Assembly (NCBI RefSeq): GCF_900110855.1
Contig: NZ_FOFA01000011.1
Span: forward strand, 6,172-70,171
Direction of reading: 5' to 3'
From: Microlunatus flavus
GTDB taxonomy: Bacteria; Actinomycetota; Actinomycetes; Propionibacteriales; Propionibacteriaceae
DNA: 64,000 nucleotides
In this document: one piece after another, positions 55,679 through 64,000 of the stretch
Layout: each line of letters opens with the position of its first letter
Position numbering within the stretch: position 1 is the stretch's first letter
Made by a program: the position numbers and the translations under genes
Notes under the pieces: generated by a model
What the model saw: the letters and a program-made list of their open reading frames with translations, nothing else
Databases searched by the model: none
Told to the model about the DNA's origin: nothing

Positions 55679-56878
55679 GTGCGGGCGATCGGGGTCGAGC
55701 AACGTCGCGCGCGCCTCGCGCGGCGCCACCTGCTGCTGCCCGGGACGCGGACCGACGACGTCGCGGCGCTCGCCGACGCCCTGGTCGCGCTGCACTCGTC
55801 CGACCCGGTGACCGTCTACCTCTCGGCCCTGGCCCGGATGGCCCACCCCTGTCTGGCCGCCGTCGACGCCGCGCTCTACGAGCAACGTTCCGTGGTGCGC
55901 CACCACGCCGTACGCCGCACGCTCTGGGTCGCCACGCCGGAGGTCGTCCGCGAGCTGCACGGGGCCGCGACCCTGGCCCTCGTCACGCCGGAGCGGCGCC
56001 GCACCGCCGGCTACCTCGCCGTGAGCGGGGTGGAGAGACCGGAGGCGTGGCTCGGCGCGGCGGCGGAGCAGGTGGTCGCCGACCTGCGGGCGCACGGGCC
56101 GAGCACCGCGCGCGAGCTGGGCGAACGCATCCCGGCGCTGCGCCAGCCGATCGTCGTCGGCGGCCCGCGGTGGGGGGCCACCCAGTCCGCGCACACGCGG
56201 GTGCTGCTGGGCCTCGGCTTCGCCGGCGTGCTGCTGCGCACCCGGCCCGTGGGCAGCTGGGTGAGCGGCGCGTACCGCTACGCCCTCGCGGAGGACTGGC
56301 TGCCGGGCGGGCTCGGCGACCTCGACCCGCGGACGGCGCGGGCGGCTCTGGCCCGTCGCCACCTGGAACGCTTCGGCCCCGTCAGCACCGACGACCTGCG
56401 CTGGTGGACGGGCTGGACGGCGGCGGCGACGAGGGCGGCCCTCGCGGACGTCGGGGCGCAGGAGGTCGCGCTCGCCACCGGTCCGGCCTGGATGGCCGCC
56501 GGCGACGTGGCGGAGGTCGAGGACCCCGGTCCCTGGGTCGCGGCGCTGCCGAGCCTGGACCCCACGACCATGGGGTGGAAGGAGCGCGCCTGGTACCTCC
56601 CGCAGAGCGCGGAGCAGGCGTTCGACACGAACGGCAACGCCGGGCCGACCCTCTGGGTGGACGGACGGGTGGTCGGCGCCTGGGCGCAGGCGCCGGACGG
56701 CCGGATGCTCACCCACTGGTTCGAGGCGGTCCCCGCGGCGCGGCGGGCCGAGCTCGACGACCGGCTCGCCGTGCTCGCGGCGGCCGTCGGGGAGACGCGC
56801 TACAGCGTCCGGTTCCCCGGCCGCGAGCACCCGCGGATCCTCGCCGGCCGGGCGGAGGGTGCGGACCAGGACGGCTAG
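55679..56878 (+). CDS. Winged-helix DNA-binding (YcaQ/AlkZ-like) family protein
   Basis: A 399-residue protein of the winged-helix DNA-binding domain family (HTH_42), which includes AlkX/AlkZ DNA glycosylases. Typical are ARRHLLLPGTRTDDVAALADALVALHSSDP, RRTLWVATPEV, LARRHLERFGPVSTDDLRWWTGW and the C-terminal DRLAVLAAAVGETRYSVRFPG. The QxQ motif of AlkZ glycosylases is not evident, so glycosylase activity is uncertain. The GTG at 55679 (VRAIGVEQRRARLARR) fits the TAGCGT box. Confidence 0.85.
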   Translation: MRAIGVEQRRARLARRHLLLPGTRTDDVAALADALVALHSSDPVTVYLSALARMAHPCLAAVDAALYEQRSVVRHHAVRRTLWVATPEVVRELHGAATLALVTPERRRTAGYLAVSGVERPEAWLGAAAEQVVADLRAHGPSTARELGERIPALRQPIVVGGPRWGATQSAHTRVLLGLGFAGVLLRTRPVGSWVSGAYRYALAEDWLPGGLGDLDPRTARAALARRHLERFGPVSTDDLRWWTGWTAAATRAALADVGAQEVALATGPAWMAAGDVAEVEDPGPWVAALPSLDPTTMGWKERAWYLPQSAEQAFDTNGNAGPTLWVDGRVVGAWAQAPDGRMLTHWFEAVPAARRAELDDRLAVLAAAVGETRYSVRFPGREHPRILAGRAEGADQDG

Positions 56879-57321
56879 CGGCGCGCGCCGTGCCCGACGC
56901 GGCGCAGCAGGGCGCGCAGCTGGGCCGCCTCGGCGTCGTCGAGGTCGGCGAGGAGCGCGCGCTCGGCGTCGTCGCTGGCGCGCGTCGCCTCCCGCAGCGC
57001 CACCTGACCGGCGGGGGTGAGCTCCACGACGTTGCGCCGCCGGTCGACGGGGTCGGGGCGCCGCGCGACGAAGCCCTTGGCCTCGAGGCCGTCCAGCAGC
57101 CCGACCATCGAGGTGCGGTCCACCCCCAGCCGTGCGGCGGCCTGCTGCTGGGACTCCGGCTCGTGGCCGCCGAGGAGCAGCAGGACGGCGAGCTCGCGCG
57201 CTCCGAGACCCGCCGGCGCCAGGTGCTCGGCGTGCAGGTCCTCCAGCTCGAGCAGGGCCCGCTTGAGGAGGTAGGTCAGCCGGCCGACCAGCTCCGGTCC
57301 CAGGTCCGCCTCGTTCACCAC
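56875..57321 (-). CDS. MarR-family transcriptional repressor
   Basis: A 148-residue dimeric winged-helix regulator. The recognition part is QQAAARLGVDRTSMVGLLDGLEAKGFVARRPDPVDRRRNVVELT, with the DxRxR wing (VDRRRNV). It is divergent from an epimerase gene, and the 61-base gap holds two dyads that are good operators. GTG at 57321 is 6 bases after a minus-strand TAACCT. It should repress itself and the epimerase. The 3' end overlaps the winged-helix gene's stop by 4 bases on the other strand. Confidence 0.92.
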   Translation of the reverse strand: MVNEADLGPELVGRLTYLLKRALLELEDLHAEHLAPAGLGARELAVLLLLGGHEPESQQQAAARLGVDRTSMVGLLDGLEAKGFVARRPDPVDRRRNVVELTPAGQVALREATRASDDAERALLADLDDAEAAQLRALLRRVGHGARR

Positions 57322-57327
57322 ATCGCC

Positions 57328-57333
57328 AGGTTA
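57328..57333 (-). promoter_or_regulatory. -10 box (TAACCT) for the MarR gene
   Basis: Minus-strand TAACCT ends 6 bases before the GTG at 57321; the operator dyads lie directly upstream, where the -35 region would be. Confidence 0.45.
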
Positions 57334-57341
57334 CTGCTACT

Positions 57342-57370
57342 CTGATGATCAGTCCTACTGACGATCAGTA
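57342..57370. promoter_or_regulatory. Tandem MarR operator dyads
   Basis: CTGATGATCAG (57342-57352) and TACTGACGATCAGTA (57356-57370, perfect 6-base arms) share the CTGA-n-n-n-TCAG plan, 16 bases apart. The region is notably AT-richer than its surroundings. Both flanking genes start within 25 bases. Confidence 0.65.
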
Positions 57371-57382
57371 AAGGGGAACATC

Positions 57383-58201
57383 ATGTCCACACTTCTGCTC
57401 ACGGGCGCCTCGGGCCTCGTCGGCGCCCGGCTGCTCCCGCGTCTCGTGGCGGCGGGCTTCGAGTGCCGCGCCCTCGTGCGGGGCGAGCACCCGCTGCCGC
57501 CCGAGGTGGTCGCCGTCCGCGGCGACCTCGCCGACCCCGACTCGCTGCGGGCGGCCGTCGAGGGCGTCGACCTGGTCGTGCACCTCGCGGCGCTCTTCCG
57601 CACCCAGGACGAGGCGGCCATCTGGCGGGCGAACCTCGACGGCACCCGGAACCTCCTGTCCGCGGTCGAGGCGTACGCGCCCCGGGCCCGCGTCGTGATG
57701 GCCAGCACCGGCAACGTGTACGACGCCGACGCCGCCCGGCCCGCCCTCGAGACGGACGCGTGCGCGCCGACCGCCGCGTACCCCGCGAGCAAGGTGGCGG
57801 CCGAGCGGCTGCTGCGCGAGAGCGGACTCACCTGGGCCGTCCTGCGGCTGCCGTTCGTCTACGGTGAGGGCGACGGGCACCTGGCGTCGCTGGCCGCCCT
57901 GGCGCCGCGCTTCGGGCTGCACCCGGCGCACACCTACTCCGTCGCGCACCACCGTGACGTCGCGGCGGCCGTGCTGCTGGCGGCCGAGGGCCGGATGGAC
58001 GGGCGCGTCGTGAACCTGACCGACGACGCGGCCGTGACCGTGTTCGAGCTGGCCCGCTACGGCGGCGTGCTGATCGAGGGTTCGGCGGAGCCCCTGGTGG
58101 ACCCCTGGTCGGGTCGGATGGACGGTTCGCTCATCCGCGAGCTCGGCTTCGTGCCGGTCGTGCCGACCGTCGCGGTCGCGGCCCGGGAGGGCAGCCTCTG
58201 A
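57383..58201 (+). CDS. NAD(P)-dependent epimerase/dehydratase (extended SDR)
   Basis: A 272-residue Rossmann protein. TLLLTGASGLVGARLLPRLV has the G-x-x-G-x-x-G loop; VVHLAALFRTQDEAAIWRANLDGTRNLL and MASTGNVYDAD give the catalytic Ser/Thr region; YPASKVAAERLLRE is the Tyr-x-x-x-Lys motif (Y-P-A-S-K). Substrate unknown. The ATG has AAAGGGGA upstream. Divergent from a MarR gene that probably represses it, a typical arrangement for stress or small-aromatic response. Confidence 0.91.
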   Translation: MSTLLLTGASGLVGARLLPRLVAAGFECRALVRGEHPLPPEVVAVRGDLADPDSLRAAVEGVDLVVHLAALFRTQDEAAIWRANLDGTRNLLSAVEAYAPRARVVMASTGNVYDADAARPALETDACAPTAAYPASKVAAERLLRESGLTWAVLRLPFVYGEGDGHLASLAALAPRFGLHPAHTYSVAHHRDVAAAVLLAAEGRMDGRVVNLTDDAAVTVFELARYGGVLIEGSAEPLVDPWSGRMDGSLIRELGFVPVVPTVAVAAREGSL

Positions 58202-58257
58202 CGGCGGGCAGGGCAGGAGTCGGGCGGGGGAGGACGAGCTCGCCCGCGAGGCCGGGC

Positions 58258-60018
58258 TCAGCCGTTAGGGTGCTTGTCCAGGTACGCGGCCATCCGGTCG
58301 GTCCGCAGGCCATCGCTCAGCTCGGCCATCTGCGCCGCGTCGACCGGCTCGACGGTCTCCCCGTCCTGCCGGACCGCCTTCTCGACGGGCACGGCGAGCA
58401 GCCGGATGTCGCTCGGGCCGAGCCGGAGCGACAGCGCGGTCGAGCGCAGCTCGGAGTCCGACAGCGAGCTGTCGACCTGGATCCGCTTGGCGGCGTTGCC
58501 GACGAACTGGGTGAACTGGCGCGGCCGGGCCAGCACCTCGGGGGACAGGCCCTTGGTGAGGATCGCCTTGAGCATGTCGCGCTGGTGCTCGGCCCGGTCC
58601 CGCTCGCTGGTGCTGCCCTGGCGGACGTAGGCCAGCGCCGACTCCCCGGACAGCGTGATCCGCCCGACCGGGTAGGTGAAGCCGTGGCTCTCGAACTTGC
58701 GCCGGTTGTCGACGGTGACCCCGCCGAGCTCCTCGGTCAGCCCCACGAACCCGGTGAAGTCGATCATCGCCACGTGGTCCACCGGCGTCGACGTCACGGC
58801 CTCGACCGCGCGGACGACCGGCGACACGTCGTCCTCGCCGTCGTACGTGCGCCCCAGGGTCGTCGTCCCGTCGCCGTCGGGCACCACCAGGTCGCGCGGG
58901 AACGAGATGACGTACGCCTGGTCGCGCGCCTGGGTGAGGTGCACGAGCATGATCGCGTCGTTGCGCTCCGGGTCGGACTTGTCGCCCGCGTCCTTGCCGA
59001 TGAGGAGGTAGTTGAGCGTGTCGACGGCCGCGGGGTCCTTGGGCGGCCGCTTCGTGTCGGGCGTCAGCTGGAGCCCACGGCTGATGTTCGCGGTCACGCT
59101 CCGGTCCACCTCGTAGAGGTAGACGCCGCTCGCCCCGAGGACGAGGGCGAGCACGGCGACGACCACCCCGACGGCGACGAGCAGGGTGGTACGACGGCGG
59201 CGGGTCGACGCGGGCAGCGGGGCGGTCGCCGCGAGCCGGTCGCGCAGCTCGGCCGCGGTCGGGCGCTCGGCGGGGTCCGTCGCCAGCGCGCCGAGCACGA
59301 CCCGCATCAGCGCGGGGCTCACGCCGGGCAGGGCGGCGACCGGCTCGTCGAACCGGGCCAGCAGCTCGGGCAGCGACAGGTCGTCGTCGACGGTGCCGTG
59401 CGGCGGGCTGCCGCCCAGCACCGCGTAGAGGGTCGCCCCCAGCTGGTAGACGTCGCCAGCCTCGCTGGCCCGCTCGCCGCGCAGCACCTCCGGCGGTGCG
59501 TAGGCCGGGGTGATGCCCTCGCCGCTGCTCGACTCGACGTGGCCGGCCAGGCCGAAGTCGGCGAGCCCGGCGTGGCCGTAGCGGTCGATGAGGATGTTCG
59601 CCGGCTTGACGTCGCGGTGCAGCATCCCCTGCGCGTGCGCCGCGGACAGCGCGTCGGCGATGCGGACGCCGACGGCACGGACCCGGTCCTCGTCCTGGCG
59701 GCCCTCCGGGCTCTGCCAACGCGTCAGCGAACCACCCGGGCAGAGGTCCATGACCAGGTAGGGGCGGCCGTCCTCGAGGATCCCGGCGTCGTGCACGGTG
59801 ACGATGCCGGCGTGCCCCGACAGGCCGCCCGCGGTCCGGGCCTCGGAGAGGAAGCGGTCGCGCTCGGTCTCGGTGTCGAGGGTGCGGGCGTCGACCTTGA
59901 CCGCGACGAGGCGGTCCAGCGACTCCTGGCGGGCCTGCCAGACCGTGGCGAAGCCGCCCCGGGCCAGCGGCCGCCAGCCGCTCATGCCGGGGATGTCCGG
60001 AGCGGTGAGGACGGCCAT
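58258..60018 (-). CDS. Fusion protein: Ser/Thr protein kinase - membrane helix - LytR-CpsA-Psr (LCP) domain
   Basis: A 586-residue protein. Residues 12-262 are a complete Hanks-type kinase: glycine loop LARGGFATVW, Lys41 in VAVKV, HRDVKPAN at 134-141, DFG at 154-156, APPE near 174-177. RRRR (273-276) precedes one membrane helix at about 279-301. Residues 334-490 are an LCP domain: LNYLLIGKDAGDKSDPERND, ISFPRDLVVP (PRD at 374-376), VDHVAMIDFTGFVGLTEELGGV and ALAYVRQGSTSERDRAEHQRD. LCP enzymes attach glycopolymers to peptidoglycan; here a cytoplasmic kinase is joined to that extracellular domain. The usual R-R-Q ends of the last LCP motif are partly changed (RAEHQR). ATG 60018; no other start fits. 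Confidence 0.9.
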   Translation of the reverse strand: MAVLTAPDIPGMSGWRPLARGGFATVWQARQESLDRLVAVKVDARTLDTETERDRFLSEARTAGGLSGHAGIVTVHDAGILEDGRPYLVMDLCPGGSLTRWQSPEGRQDEDRVRAVGVRIADALSAAHAQGMLHRDVKPANILIDRYGHAGLADFGLAGHVESSSGEGITPAYAPPEVLRGERASEAGDVYQLGATLYAVLGGSPPHGTVDDDLSLPELLARFDEPVAALPGVSPALMRVVLGALATDPAERPTAAELRDRLAATAPLPASTRRRRTTLLVAVGVVVAVLALVLGASGVYLYEVDRSVTANISRGLQLTPDTKRPPKDPAAVDTLNYLLIGKDAGDKSDPERNDAIMLVHLTQARDQAYVISFPRDLVVPDGDGTTTLGRTYDGEDDVSPVVRAVEAVTSTPVDHVAMIDFTGFVGLTEELGGVTVDNRRKFESHGFTYPVGRITLSGESALAYVRQGSTSERDRAEHQRDMLKAILTKGLSPEVLARPRQFTQFVGNAAKRIQVDSSLSDSELRSTALSLRLGPSDIRLLAVPVEKAVRQDGETVEPVDAAQMAELSDGLRTDRMAAYLDKHPNG

Positions 60019-60093
60019 CGCGTGACGATTGTGCCACCGCCGGGTGTCGGCGGGGCCCGTCCGCGGGAACCGGGACGACGGAAGGGGGTGGGC

Positions 60094-61038
60094 GTGGCCC
60101 AGGAGAGCGACCTGTTCCGCGTCCGGCTGCAGCCGCTCGTCCGGGCGCGGGTCGCGGCGCTCGGCCCGGCCGGCCAGGCGTGGGTGGACGCGCTGCCCGG
60201 GCTGCTCGCCGACCTGGCCGCGCGCTGGTCGCTCCGCCTCGGCCGTGGGCTCCCCGGCGGGTCCGCGTCCTACCTCGTCGCGGCCACGCGTGCCGGCGGC
60301 GGCGACGCGGTGCTCAAGGTCGCGCTGCCCGGGCCCGGCTTCGCCCGGGTCGCCGAGGCGCTGAGGGAGTCGGCCGGCCGGGGCCACGCGGCGGTCCTCG
60401 AGGTCGACGAGCCGGCAGGCGCGCTCCTGCTCGAGCGGCTCGGTCCCTCCCTGGACCGCTCCGGCCTCGGACCCGAGGAGCAGGTCGAGGTGCTCGCCCG
60501 CACGCTCGCCGTCGCCTGGCGACCGCCGGACCGTGCCCCGGCGGACAAGGCCGGGTCGCTGGCCGAGGGCGTCCGCGCCCGGCACGTGCAGCATCCGGGC
60601 GCCGCCGACGACGCCGTGGTCGACCGCGCCCTCGCCCACGCCGCGCAGCTCGCCGACCACGCGGGCACGGACCTGGTGCGCGTGCACGGCGACCCGCACC
60701 CGGGCAACCTCCTGCGGGTGCCCCGGACCCGGCCCGGGGCCGAGAGCGGCTGGTGCTTCGTCGACCCCGAACCCCTGGTGACCGACCGCGCGTACGACCT
60801 CGGCGTCGCCGTGCGCGACTTCTCGGGCGCGTTGCTCGCCGACCCGGGAACCGCCGCCGCCCGGCTCCGGTCCTGGTGCCGCGCGGTGGCCGCGCCGAGC
60901 GGCACCGACCCCGAGCGGGTCTGGGCCTGGGCCTACCTGGAGCGGGTGTCGACCGGGCTCTACGTCACCTCGTTCGGCGCGCCGCGCGTAGCCGGGCCGT
61001 TCCTGGCGTCGGCCGCGCTCCTGCTGCGAAACTCCTAG
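60094..61038 (+). CDS. APH / streptomycin 6-kinase-like phosphotransferase
   Basis: A 314-residue kinase of the aminoglycoside/hydroxyurea phosphotransferase group (streptomycin 6-kinase fold). The lysine strand is GDAVLKVALPGPG; EPAGALLLERLGPSL is typical of the group; the catalytic loop is RVHGDPHPGNLLRV and the metal Asp is in CFVDPEPLVTDRAYDLGV. The GTG at 60094 is 6 bases after GAAGGGGG; the GTG at 60088 overlaps that site. Real substrate unknown; resistance to streptomycin is not implied. Divergent from the kinase-LCP gene. Confidence 0.86.
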   Translation: MAQESDLFRVRLQPLVRARVAALGPAGQAWVDALPGLLADLAARWSLRLGRGLPGGSASYLVAATRAGGGDAVLKVALPGPGFARVAEALRESAGRGHAAVLEVDEPAGALLLERLGPSLDRSGLGPEEQVEVLARTLAVAWRPPDRAPADKAGSLAEGVRARHVQHPGAADDAVVDRALAHAAQLADHAGTDLVRVHGDPHPGNLLRVPRTRPGAESGWCFVDPEPLVTDRAYDLGVAVRDFSGALLADPGTAAARLRSWCRAVAAPSGTDPERVWAWAYLERVSTGLYVTSFGAPRVAGPFLASAALLLRNS

Positions 61039-61084
61039 GGCCTCCGAGCGTCCTTCCGGAATCCGGGACGACGAGTCTCACGAG

Positions 61085-61113
61085 TTGACGCGGACTTGCG
61101 CGGCACGGACTCT
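61085..61113 (+). promoter_or_regulatory. Promoter of the ilvBNC leader (TTGACG / GACTCT)
   Basis: TTGACG at 61085-61090 and GACTCT at 61108-61113 are 17 bases apart. The box ends 6 bases before the leader-peptide ATG at 61120, so the transcript likely starts on that codon. Confidence 0.6.
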
Positions 61114-61119
61114 TGAGGC

Positions 61120-61155
61120 ATGCAGCACCTCCTCGTACGCACCCGCGTCGGCTGA
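61120..61155 (+). CDS. ilvB leader peptide (branched-chain attenuator)
   Basis: An 11-codon frame reads [11 protein letters not shown] and stops. Leu-Leu-Val in a row, then Val, are the codons one expects in a leader whose translation senses leucine and valine supply. It lies between the promoter and a strong terminator, 230 bases before ilvB. Leaderless attenuator peptides ahead of ilvB and leuA are known in corynebacteria and streptomycetes. This is the smallest gene in the window. Confidence 0.75.
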   Translation: MQHLLVRTRVG

Positions 61156-61160
61156 GCCCA

Positions 61161-61210
61161 CCCCGCTCGTCGACGCTCCCTCGTCTGCCTCCGGGCAGCG
61201 GGGGTTTTTT
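61161..61210 (+). terminator. Attenuator terminator before ilvB
   Basis: CCCCGCT (61161-61167) can pair with AGCGGGG (61197-61203), ending next to TTTTTT at 61205-61210, the longest T run noticed in the window. An overlapping hairpin CTGCC-TCCG-GGCAG (61185-61198) shares bases with the right arm, so the two cannot form fully together. This fits a terminator/alternative-structure switch set by ribosome position on the leader peptide. Confidence 0.75.
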
Positions 61211-61352
61211 GTTGCCCACGCGTTCACCGACGCTCGGGCGACGGGGAGAGAAGTTGCACCGGCGTAACATCCAGCAGGGCCTCCTGACCAGCGCACCGCC
61301 AGCGCTGGGTCCAGGCACAGGGGGCCCGCACCGCACGAGGGAGAGACCCGCG

Positions 61353-63107
61353 ATGTCCACGACAGACCCCGCCGCACCCGAGCAGACCGGAGCCCAGTCT
61401 CTCGTCTCGTCGCTCGAGCACGCAGGGGTGGACGTCGTCTTCGGCATCCCCGGCGGCGCGATCCTGCCTGCGTACGACCCGCTCTTCGACTCCAGCGTGC
61501 GCCACATCCTCGTGCGCCACGAGCAGGGCGCCGGTCACGCGGCCGAGGGGTACGCCGTCGCCACCGGTCGGGTCGGCGTCTGCATGGCCACCTCCGGCCC
61601 CGGCGCGACGAACCTCGTGACCCCGATCGCCGACGCCTACATGGACTCGGTGCCGATGGTCGCCATCACGGGCCAGGTCGCGGCCCCGGCGATCGGGACC
61701 GACGCCTTCCAGGAGGCGGACATCCGTGGCATCACGATGCCGATCACCAAGCACAGCTTCCTGGTGACCAAGGCCGAGGACATCCCGGCCGCGGTCGCGT
61801 CGGCCTTCCACATCGCCTCGACCGGGCGCCCCGGCCCCGTGCTCGTCGACGTCACCAAGGACGCCCTGCAGTCGACCAGCCAGTTCCGCTGGCCGACGCA
61901 CCTCGACCTGCCGGGCTACCACCCGGTCACCCGCCCCCACGCCAAGCAGGTCCGTGAGGCGGCCCGCCTGATCGGCGAGGCCCGCCGTCCCGTGCTGTAC
62001 GTCGGCGGCGGCGTGCTCAAGGCTCGCGCCTGGGACGAGCTGCGCGAGCTCGCCGAGCTGACCGCCATCCCGGTCGTGACGACGCTGATGGCCCGCGGCG
62101 TCTTCCCCGACAGCCACCCGCAGAACATGGGCATGCCGGGCATGCACGGCACGGTCGCCGCCGTGGGCGCCCTGCAGCGCGCCGACCTGCTGATCGCGCT
62201 GGGGACCCGCTTCGACGACCGGGTGACCGGCCAGCTCTCGTCGTTCGCCCCCGGCGCCAAGGTCATCCACGCCGACATCGACCCGGCCGAGATCTCCAAG
62301 AACCGAAGCGCCGACGTCCCGATCGTGGGCGACGCCAAGGAGGTCATCGCCGAGCTGACCTCGCTGCTGCGCGGCAACGACGCGCGCCTGCCGGACGTGG
62401 GGGAGTGGTCGCGCCAGCTGGCCGACCTCAAGCACCGCTACCCGACCTCGTTCGACCTGCCCGACGACGGCACGCTGTCGCCGCAGCACGTGATCAAGCG
62501 GATCGGCGAGCTGACCGGCCCGGACGCCTACTACGCCTCGGGCGTGGGGCAGCACCAGATGTGGGCCGCGCACTTCCTGCCCTGGGAGCTGCCGGGCCGC
62601 TGGCTCAACTCGGGCGGTCTCGGGACCATGGGCTACTGCGTGCCCGCGGCCATGGGCGCCAAGGTCGGGCGCCCCGACGCCACCGTGTGGGGCATCGACG
62701 GCGACGGCTGCTTCCAGATGACCAACCAGGAGCTCGTCACCTGCGCGCTCGAGGGCATCCCGGTCAAGATCGCGGTGATCAACAACCAGAGCCTCGGCAT
62801 GGTGCGGCAGTGGCAGACACTGTTCTACGAGGGCCGCTACTCCAACACCGACCTCAAGACCAACCGCGTCCCCGACTTCCCCAAGCTGGCCGAGGCGATG
62901 GGCTGCGTCGGGCTGCGCGCCGAGACCGCGGAGGACGTCGACGCGGTGATCGACAAGGCGCTGTCCATCGACGACGCCCCGGTCGTGGTCGAGTTCGTCG
63001 TGCACAAGGACGCCATGATCTGGCCGATGGTCGCCGCCGGCGCCAGCAACGACGACATCAAGATCGCCCGCGACATGGCGCCGAACTGGGCGCAGGAGGA
63101 CCTGTGA
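61353..63107 (+). CDS. ilvB: Acetolactate synthase large (catalytic) subunit
   Basis: A 584-residue ThDP- and FAD-dependent enzyme, first step of valine, leucine and isoleucine synthesis. [18 protein letters not shown] with [14 protein letters not shown] gives the catalytic Glu; [10 protein letters not shown] is a FAD-domain signature; the ThDP/Mg motif is [15 protein letters not shown], ending [22 protein letters not shown]. The ATG ([11 protein letters not shown]) follows gagggagag; the longer frame extends back through the attenuator and is not translated as such. Expression should fall when branched-chain amino acids are plentiful. Confidence 0.97.
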   Translation: MSTTDPAAPEQTGAQSLVSSLEHAGVDVVFGIPGGAILPAYDPLFDSSVRHILVRHEQGAGHAAEGYAVATGRVGVCMATSGPGATNLVTPIADAYMDSVPMVAITGQVAAPAIGTDAFQEADIRGITMPITKHSFLVTKAEDIPAAVASAFHIASTGRPGPVLVDVTKDALQSTSQFRWPTHLDLPGYHPVTRPHAKQVREAARLIGEARRPVLYVGGGVLKARAWDELRELAELTAIPVVTTLMARGVFPDSHPQNMGMPGMHGTVAAVGALQRADLLIALGTRFDDRVTGQLSSFAPGAKVIHADIDPAEISKNRSADVPIVGDAKEVIAELTSLLRGNDARLPDVGEWSRQLADLKHRYPTSFDLPDDGTLSPQHVIKRIGELTGPDAYYASGVGQHQMWAAHFLPWELPGRWLNSGGLGTMGYCVPAAMGAKVGRPDATVWGIDGDGCFQMTNQELVTCALEGIPVKIAVINNQSLGMVRQWQTLFYEGRYSNTDLKTNRVPDFPKLAEAMGCVGLRAETAEDVDAVIDKALSIDDAPVVVEFVVHKDAMIWPMVAAGASNDDIKIARDMAPNWAQEDL

Positions 63108-63153
63108 TCGACGCGAAGGGGACGACCCCCTCGAACCCCCGAAAGGCGGCGGG

Positions 63154-64000
<847 letters not shown>

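Larger units (their letters stand above)
61039..61352 (+). other. 314-base leader region of the ilvB operon
   Basis: Contains promoter, leader peptide and attenuator described separately. From 61211 to 61352 I see no gene; a purine-rich gagggagag near 61338-61346 serves as the ilvB ribosome-binding site. Confidence 0.7.

Noticed and set aside
60094-61038. Streptomycin resistance gene
   Set aside because: It has the streptomycin 6-kinase fold, but this large family has many non-resistance members and context gives no support.
61113-61352. Long N-terminal extension of IlvB
   Set aside because: It would be translated through a strong terminator and has no similarity to IlvB; the ATG at 61353 with a ribosome-binding site fits.
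61211-61352. Riboswitch before ilvB
   Set aside because: No known aptamer consensus is visible; leader peptide and terminator explain the region.

Overview
The window is high-G+C actinobacterial chromosome (GTG starts, 4-base GTGA/ATGA gene overlaps, almost no T runs). Actinobacterial hallmarks include the Pup ligase pafA with pafBC and tatAC, steA/steB, helY, ald, an ECF42-type sigma factor, DUF3866 and a DUF222/HNH gene. I cannot name the genus from sequence alone. No rRNA, tRNA, transposase, integrase other than XerD, prophage or CRISPR array was found; this looks like core chromosome with scattered small repeats.

Layout. (1) 1-12954: an acidic-tailed partial protein, a HAD-IIA phosphatase, two small proteins, tlyA, nadK and recN. 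Then comes an envelope and division set: steA, steB-like, a MraY/WecA-like membrane transferase, murJ-like flippase, a GT-B glycosyltransferase and a TagF-like polymerase. (2) 12955-26894: a phosphotransferase, pyrG, a NUDIX hydrolase, a DGPF protein with its ECF42 sigma factor, ald, xerD, an ABC exporter facing the other way, a GAF-ANTAR regulator, parA, scpA, scpB and rluB. (3) 26915-45694: the Pup/Tat block, in which pafA directly follows rluB, then an FKBP lipoprotein, GNAT, DUF3866, VOC, a potassium channel, pafB, pafC, a small membrane protein, tatA, tatC, a DAG-kinase-like protein, a hydrolase/LuxR divergent pair, helY and a GT39-like mannosyltransferase. (4) 45868-57321: DUF222/HNH gene, tldE/tldD pair, hisF-HIT-GT87 operon, ilvD, VOC, a winged-helix protein and a MarR repressor. 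(5) 57383-64000: a MarR-linked epimerase, a kinase-LCP fusion protein facing a phosphotransferase, and the ilvB-ilvN-ilvC operon with an attenuator leader; ilvC runs off the end.

Points of most interest: a single polypeptide joining a Ser/Thr kinase, one membrane span and an extracellular LytR-CpsA-Psr domain (58258-60018); a family of about 100-base dispersed hairpin elements whose stems differ in sequence but stay perfectly paired around a near-constant 9-base loop (28351-28379, 32671-32691, 34772-34800, with a divergent relative near 13000); a recurrent TAnnnT box 6-8 bases before start codons that points to widespread leaderless transcription and settles several starts; and an ilvB attenuator whose leader peptide itself appears leaderless.

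Gene starts were revised from the longest open frames using overlaps, ribosome-binding sites and this promoter rule.
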